64,000 nt of DNA from NCBI GenBank assembly GCA_035772405.1, contig JAYKKM010000054.1:2950001-3014000 (forward strand), given 5' to 3'. Position numbers and translations under genes: made by a program. Origin of the DNA: Chrysogorgia sp. JL179-B06. Taxonomy: Eukaryota; Cnidaria; Anthozoa; Scleralcyonacea; Chrysogorgiidae. A model generated the notes under the pieces. The model did no database searches. It saw only the letters and a list, made by a program, of their open reading frames with translations, and was not told the origin of the DNA. Positions 59,786 to 64,000 of the stretch are shown here, piece after piece (the stretch's first letter is position 1; the number at the start of each line of letters is the position of its first letter).

Positions 59786-61330
59786 CATTATTATTATTAT
59801 TACGTTGATATTTACAGAGGGAGGCCATTCTCATAAAAATGATTTTCAGATGGGTCCTCTACTAAAATCAATACAATTTAGTTAAGTTAAAAATACAAAG
59901 AAAGTATAAAAAAACATATAGTGAAAATATAAAAGTACAAATAAACATGTTCATGCTACTTCCTGGACACTACTTCTAAGAGCTTGCTTAAAAGTATTTA
60001 TGTTCAAAATTTCTTTGACGGCACAATTTAATTTATTATAGTCATGAACACAATGATAATTTGTCCTTAACATACCGCAATTAGTATGACAAATAGGTTT
60101 TCTAAAGATAGACTTATTTCTAGTGTTATGGCTGTGTATAGAAGAACCAGCATGGATATTCAGATCAAAGTCAATTAAGCCATTAATGCACTTGAATACG
60201 AACAGGCAACGATTGAAAGAGCGTTGTGTGCTGAGGGGTACCCATCTCAATTCATTTAGGGCATCAGAAGCTGAAGTGAAATAGTCTCTGTCCAAGATTA
60301 TTTTAGCTGCACGACTTTGGAGAACCTGCAAAGAGTCCATCAGAACTACATTTCTCTTGTCTCCCCATACCAAATTGGCATAATCAAAGATAGGCTTGAT
60401 CAAAGTATTGTAAAAAGTAATTCTAGCATGGGTAGGTAAATTACACTTAATATACGTTTAAGGAGGCCAAGTTTTTGTTTAACTTTGGATTCGATATTAG
60501 CAATATGTTCATGCCAAGTAAGATTTCTGTTCAAGGTAACGCCCAAATACTTAAAGTCTTCAACAGCTTCAATTTCTTCGTCATAGATGGATAACTGTAA
60601 TTCAGAAAATGACTTCAATTTCTGAGAGCTTCCCATAAGCATGAATTTTGATTTAGTCGTATTAACAGTCAATTTATTGTTGGTGAACCAAGTAACAACA
60701 TTGGATAAATCCTTGTCCAATTTACTCTGTAGGTCTAAAGGAGACTATAGCATCACAATAAATGACCGTGTCATCAGCGTAGAGGGTGGCATTTGTGTGT
60801 TCCAAGCAACTAGGTAAATCGTTAATGTACACGATGAATAATAGGGGACCTAAAATAGAGCCCTGTGGCACCCCAATGGTGATTGGCATCGAAGTGGATA
60901 CATATTTTCCAACAGCAGTAACCTGCATGGAGCGTTGGCTTAAGTAAGAACAAAGCCAGTCCAAGGAAAGACCAGAAACACCAAGACATTGTAATTTGTG
61001 ACATAGTAGCGCATGATCCACGGTGTCAAATGCCTTTGCTAAATCGAGGAATATAGCTCCAGTTACTTTGCCATCATCCATATTCGATAAAAACCTGGTC
61101 TGTAAAGGCGGCCAGAGCAACCGTAGTTGATAATCGTGGTCTAAAGCCAAACTGTTTAGGGTTTATAAGGTTATTTCTTGTAAGATGACTATAAAGTTGG
61201 TCATGAACAGCCCGCTCAATGATCTTACTGATTGCAGGCAAGACCGATATAGGTCTATAGTTACTCGCGTTTGTTCTGTCTCCCGACTTAAACAGAGCCA
61301 CAACCTTTGTGATGCACAGCACTGTAAAAG
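59786..61330 (-). mobile_element. 5'-truncated non-LTR retrotransposon (CR1/L2/Jockey-like)
   Basis: Minus-strand RT with motifs NYRPISVLP, FLDLAKAFDTVDH, GVPQGSILGPLLF and YADDTVIYC, followed by KLTVNTTKSKFM and a C-terminal LQVLQSRAAKIIL region. The reading frame shifts near 61080, 60720 and 60400. The 3' end is a short (AAT)n tail (59786-59803), usual for CR1/L2-type elements. 5' truncation at about 61330; no endonuclease domain remains. Confidence 0.92.
59951..61322 (-). pseudogene. Reverse transcriptase remnant of the non-LTR element
   Basis: Frames 61322-61074, 61150-60722, 60720-60400 and 60403-59951 cover RT fingers, palm, thumb and the C-terminal region in order. Catalytic YADD is kept but the breaks make it inactive. 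Confidence 0.9.
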
Positions 61331-61949
61331 TCAGGGCAATGTATTTTCTCGTCAGGGTAAACTGGGGCAGGAGGGGCGCCTGCCTTTGTAAGGAGGGGCA
61401 GGGGGAATAAATGCTACGATGGCTGATTAAATGCTAATATGATGGATTGATGGCCTAACTCACGAGTTTGAGCTTAGATAGCAAAACCTCATGGAGTTTT
61501 GGTTCCTATGGGAAAAAACTATTGAAGCGCGTAGATACTAGTGGTTTCCGGGTTTCGAAACAATTAATGAATCAAAACAATGGCAAGTAACCCGTTCATG
61601 TGCACAGGTTCACACGTGGCTCAGATTTCAGTCGCTGACATACAGGCTAGTGTAGGCTTTTGTAATTAATTTTAACTCGAAACAGACAAACAGTTTGGAT
61701 CTCAGTAAACTATATACTACATACGTTTTCCCGCCTGGCGAATCAGTACTATAGTCTCAGTGGTGAATAAACTTACAAGAGATGAACTGAAGCTACATTT
61801 TTCGTACCACTACATGTAAGCCCGGTCAATCAAAAATAACATCGCTTTTCACAATAGAAAGCATAGAACGTGGAACTTAATCATCCAACCAAAGTGAACC
61901 AAAGCCATCAACTAGTGTCTGCGATGAGAGAACTGTCGACATTGACGAC
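61331..61949. other. Host DNA, no gene seen
   Basis: Contains GGGGCAGGAGGGGCG-like runs at about 61364-61405. No supported frame. Confidence 0.4.
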
Positions 61950-61979
61950 AATGACGAAGATGATGTATTACAACTAGAG

Positions 61980-62300
61980 TTGCCACAAAGTCGGGAGAAT
62001 GTATGCATACAAAAGACATGCAGGGTAAAATATGTGGATGACTTTACAAGCGGGGATAAAGAAAGAAGTGGGAAGAACGGGCGATGCTTCCAAGGAGAAT
62101 GGTTTAAAAGATACGAGTGGTTAGCCTACAATAAGGAAAATAATAAAGCATTTTGCGTAACTTGTTCTACTCACGCTGACGCTGAGAGGTGTTTGGCAAT
62201 TATGAAGTTGGATTTGATAATTGGAAGAAAGGTTCTGAAAAATTCATGGAGCACGAAGCAAGCAATGCCCATAAAAATGCAGATACTACATTCATTGGTA
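61980..62300 (+). pseudogene. TTF/ZMYM-type zinc-finger fragment of a hAT-like transposon
   Basis: The segment RCFQGEWFKRYEWLAYNKEN followed by AFCVTC resembles the TTF-type finger found in hAT-derived ZMYM/Zf-TTF proteins (R.F...WF..Y.WL.Y…FC..C). After about 62200 the matching continuation (GFDNWKKGSEKFMEHEAS…H) is in another frame, so the gene is broken. Only the N-terminal part remains. Confidence 0.7.
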
Positions 62301-62342
62301 ATGGACAACACTCCATCAGCAGTACTGTATGCAGTTAGCTAG

Positions 62343-63735
62343 GGGCGGATTAAGACTACGTCAAATAAGTCGTGCGACGAAGTAGAAAATTGTTGATGTA
62401 GATATTGTGGATAACTGGATATTGTGTTGTTTATACATATTATGATTATTATATTCAGGGGCGGTCTAGGCAAAAATGTGACTGCTACTAAGCTAAATAT
62501 CCGATGTGCGCAATATAGGCGTGGTCCGTGGGGCACGATGCCTCGAACATTTTTGAAAATTGAAGGCTTAAAAACGCAATTCCTGCTAATTTCCGAAAGA
62601 TTTAAAGTCTTCCTGGATGACAGATTTCCACATTTTTAAGACGCATTTTCTTAGTTCACAAACCCACTGCGTGGCGGGAAAATTGCGGACAAAATATGGA
62701 TTGCGTCTAACCCACAAAAATTGAGTGCACGCGCCGCATGTTTTCATGCTGCTACGCTTTGTTCAGTAGAGTGTGGAATTAGATTCTAATTTCTTCTAAT
62801 AAAAACAATAGACTAGAATATTATAGTACTAAACTGATACGTTAAAGTGCATTTCAACCGCCATGTGCGTCAAATGTCTACTCTTGCGTGTTTTTTATAT
62901 GCGATACTAAATATTTGTTTTCACGTAAACGGTATAATTTCAAACTGTACATTATAACAGTTACGCTGACAAGCTCTTCAAATAACACGATTAGTACTTA
63001 CCTGAAACTAGGATGAAGTTTTCATATAGTTTCTAACTTACATGTACCTCTTCCCAATTGCAAATAGTGATAGAAGAAAGAATATGCACTCAATTTAAAA
63101 GGTTTAACCATCATAAGAATGGATCCGCCATTGAATCCATCTAGTCGTTTGCTTCTTCCCAATCTGAATCATATGCCTAGGAAAATACTTTTCAAATAAA
63201 TGTTTCTGTCTAAAACAGAAAAATCAATTTAATAAGCACCCTCCCAGAAATAAAATCGTAAAGAAAACCAAAACCATTTCGAATATAGGATATTCGTTTG
63301 GAATATAGGATGTTAGCCAAATTCGTTTGAAGCGCACTATAGAGCAGGAAAATGTTTATATGCGTGTTAATTGACCACCAGACCAGCCACATAGACAGTT
63401 AAAAATGTTTGTATACGTGTTGGTTGACCACCATAGCAGGAAAATACATAGGGAAAATTGTTTATATAGGTGTTCGTTGACAACCAATTCGTTTATATAC
63501 AGTACGTGTTGGTTGACCACCATAGCAGGAAAATAGACAGTTAAAAATATTTATATGCGTCTTGGTTGAGCAGCAGAGCAGGAAAATAGACAGTTGAAAA
63601 TATTTGTAGATAAGTATCAGCTGCCCATAAGCGACCGCGGGCGCATGAAATAAGAACCAAACGTATTCCGCATAATTAATTAGGCAAAATCTGACTGCTG
63701 CTTGAGCAGCAGTTGGGCCCCTCTAGATCCGCCCT
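62343..63735. mobile_element. hAT-like debris with GGGGCGGAT-type ends
   Basis: AGGGGCGGATTAAG at 62341, CAGGGGCGGTCTAGG at 62457 and the inverse ATCCGCCCTTGATA at 63728 look like hAT-type terminal repeats (CAGGGGCGGA). No transposase core was seen between them. Boundaries and number of insertions are uncertain. Confidence 0.45.
63345..63625. repeat. Degenerate tandem repeat, unit about 60-75 bp
   Basis: About four irregular units share TGTTGGTTGACCACCATAGC and AGGAAAATAGACAGTTAAAA with indels. Non-coding. Confidence 0.75.
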
Positions 63736-64000
63736 TGATATTATTCTATATTATTATTTTAAATTGTTATATTTTTAATATTTATATCTTGCTACACATA
63801 GCACACACCGTGGCTACATGCAGGCTACCAATGAAGGAGCAACTAGCGAGTACACAGCGCTTTAGTTAGCAAAGCGACTTTAAGACAGCTTTACGATGAA
63901 ATGTCCGCGAGACTTTCTTCAGATGCTTTATGCGCTAAGTCGATCTTGTTCAACTAGTTGGAAATGGTGTAAAATGTAAGGAACATCAACGCTGAGAATT
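63736..64000. other. Host DNA to window end, no gene seen
   Basis: No feature recognised. Confidence 0.4.

Overview
This is a metazoan (invertebrate animal) nuclear genome segment. The evidence is two spliced exons that match a dachshund/DACH homologue on the minus strand (47287-47900 and 51897-52270), degenerate animal retroelements (a Penelope-like element, a non-LTR retrotransposon, a hAT-type fragment), tRNA-derived repeats, long (TA)n tracts and a large minisatellite. The sequence does not let me name the species.

The left 39.5 kb holds two large Polinton/Maverick elements (polintovirus-like, double-stranded-DNA virus-related) in opposite orientation, about 2.8 kb apart, with their packaging-ATPase ends facing each other. 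Element 1 (E1) runs from before base 1 to 17853; roughly 0.67 kb of its left end lies outside the window. Element 2 (E2) is complete at 20668-39503 (18,836 bp). It is flanked by a 6-bp target duplication (catgta), has terminal inverted repeats of about 566 bp, and starts AGTAGTATAG and ends CTATACTACT. The two share one gene plan. In order from the PolB end this is: protein-primed family B DNA polymerase, zinc-ribbon protein resembling VLTF3, three small membrane proteins, then a divergent pair of a zinc-finger protein with thymidine kinase, a BRO-N/nuclease/zinc-finger protein, a 46-residue basic peptide, a small myristoylated protein, a fibre-like protein, a 457-490 aa tail-anchored protein, penton-like minor capsid protein(s), chromodomain integrase, large membrane protein(s), double jelly-roll major capsid protein, FtsK/HerA-type packaging ATPase, and a second putatively myristoylated protein. 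Capsid, packaging, integration and replication genes are all present. No adenovirus-type maturation protease was recognised in either copy.

Every recognised E2 gene is open. E1 has a frame break in PolB. The copies are close in MCP, ATPase, integrase, TK and PolB but strongly diverged in the penton, tail-anchored and large membrane genes. E1 has two penton-like genes where E2 has one, and E2 has two large membrane genes where E1 has one. Each visible element end is a palindrome of about 170 bp whose sequence differs between E1 and E2 while the fold is kept. A TATA-like motif sits just upstream of many ORF starts.

The right part (39.5-64 kb) is host DNA. It contains a MITE-like inverted repeat, a 3.4-kb array of 33-bp minisatellite units (41.1-44.5 kb), fold-back elements next to (TA)n tracts, the two DACH exons with a roughly 4-kb intron, a 1.9-kb inverted-repeat element, a Penelope-like element with inverted ends, a cluster of hairpins, a 5'-truncated non-LTR retrotransposon and hAT-like debris. 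If the downstream DACH exons lie left of this window, both Polintons sit inside a dachshund intron. The window cannot show this.
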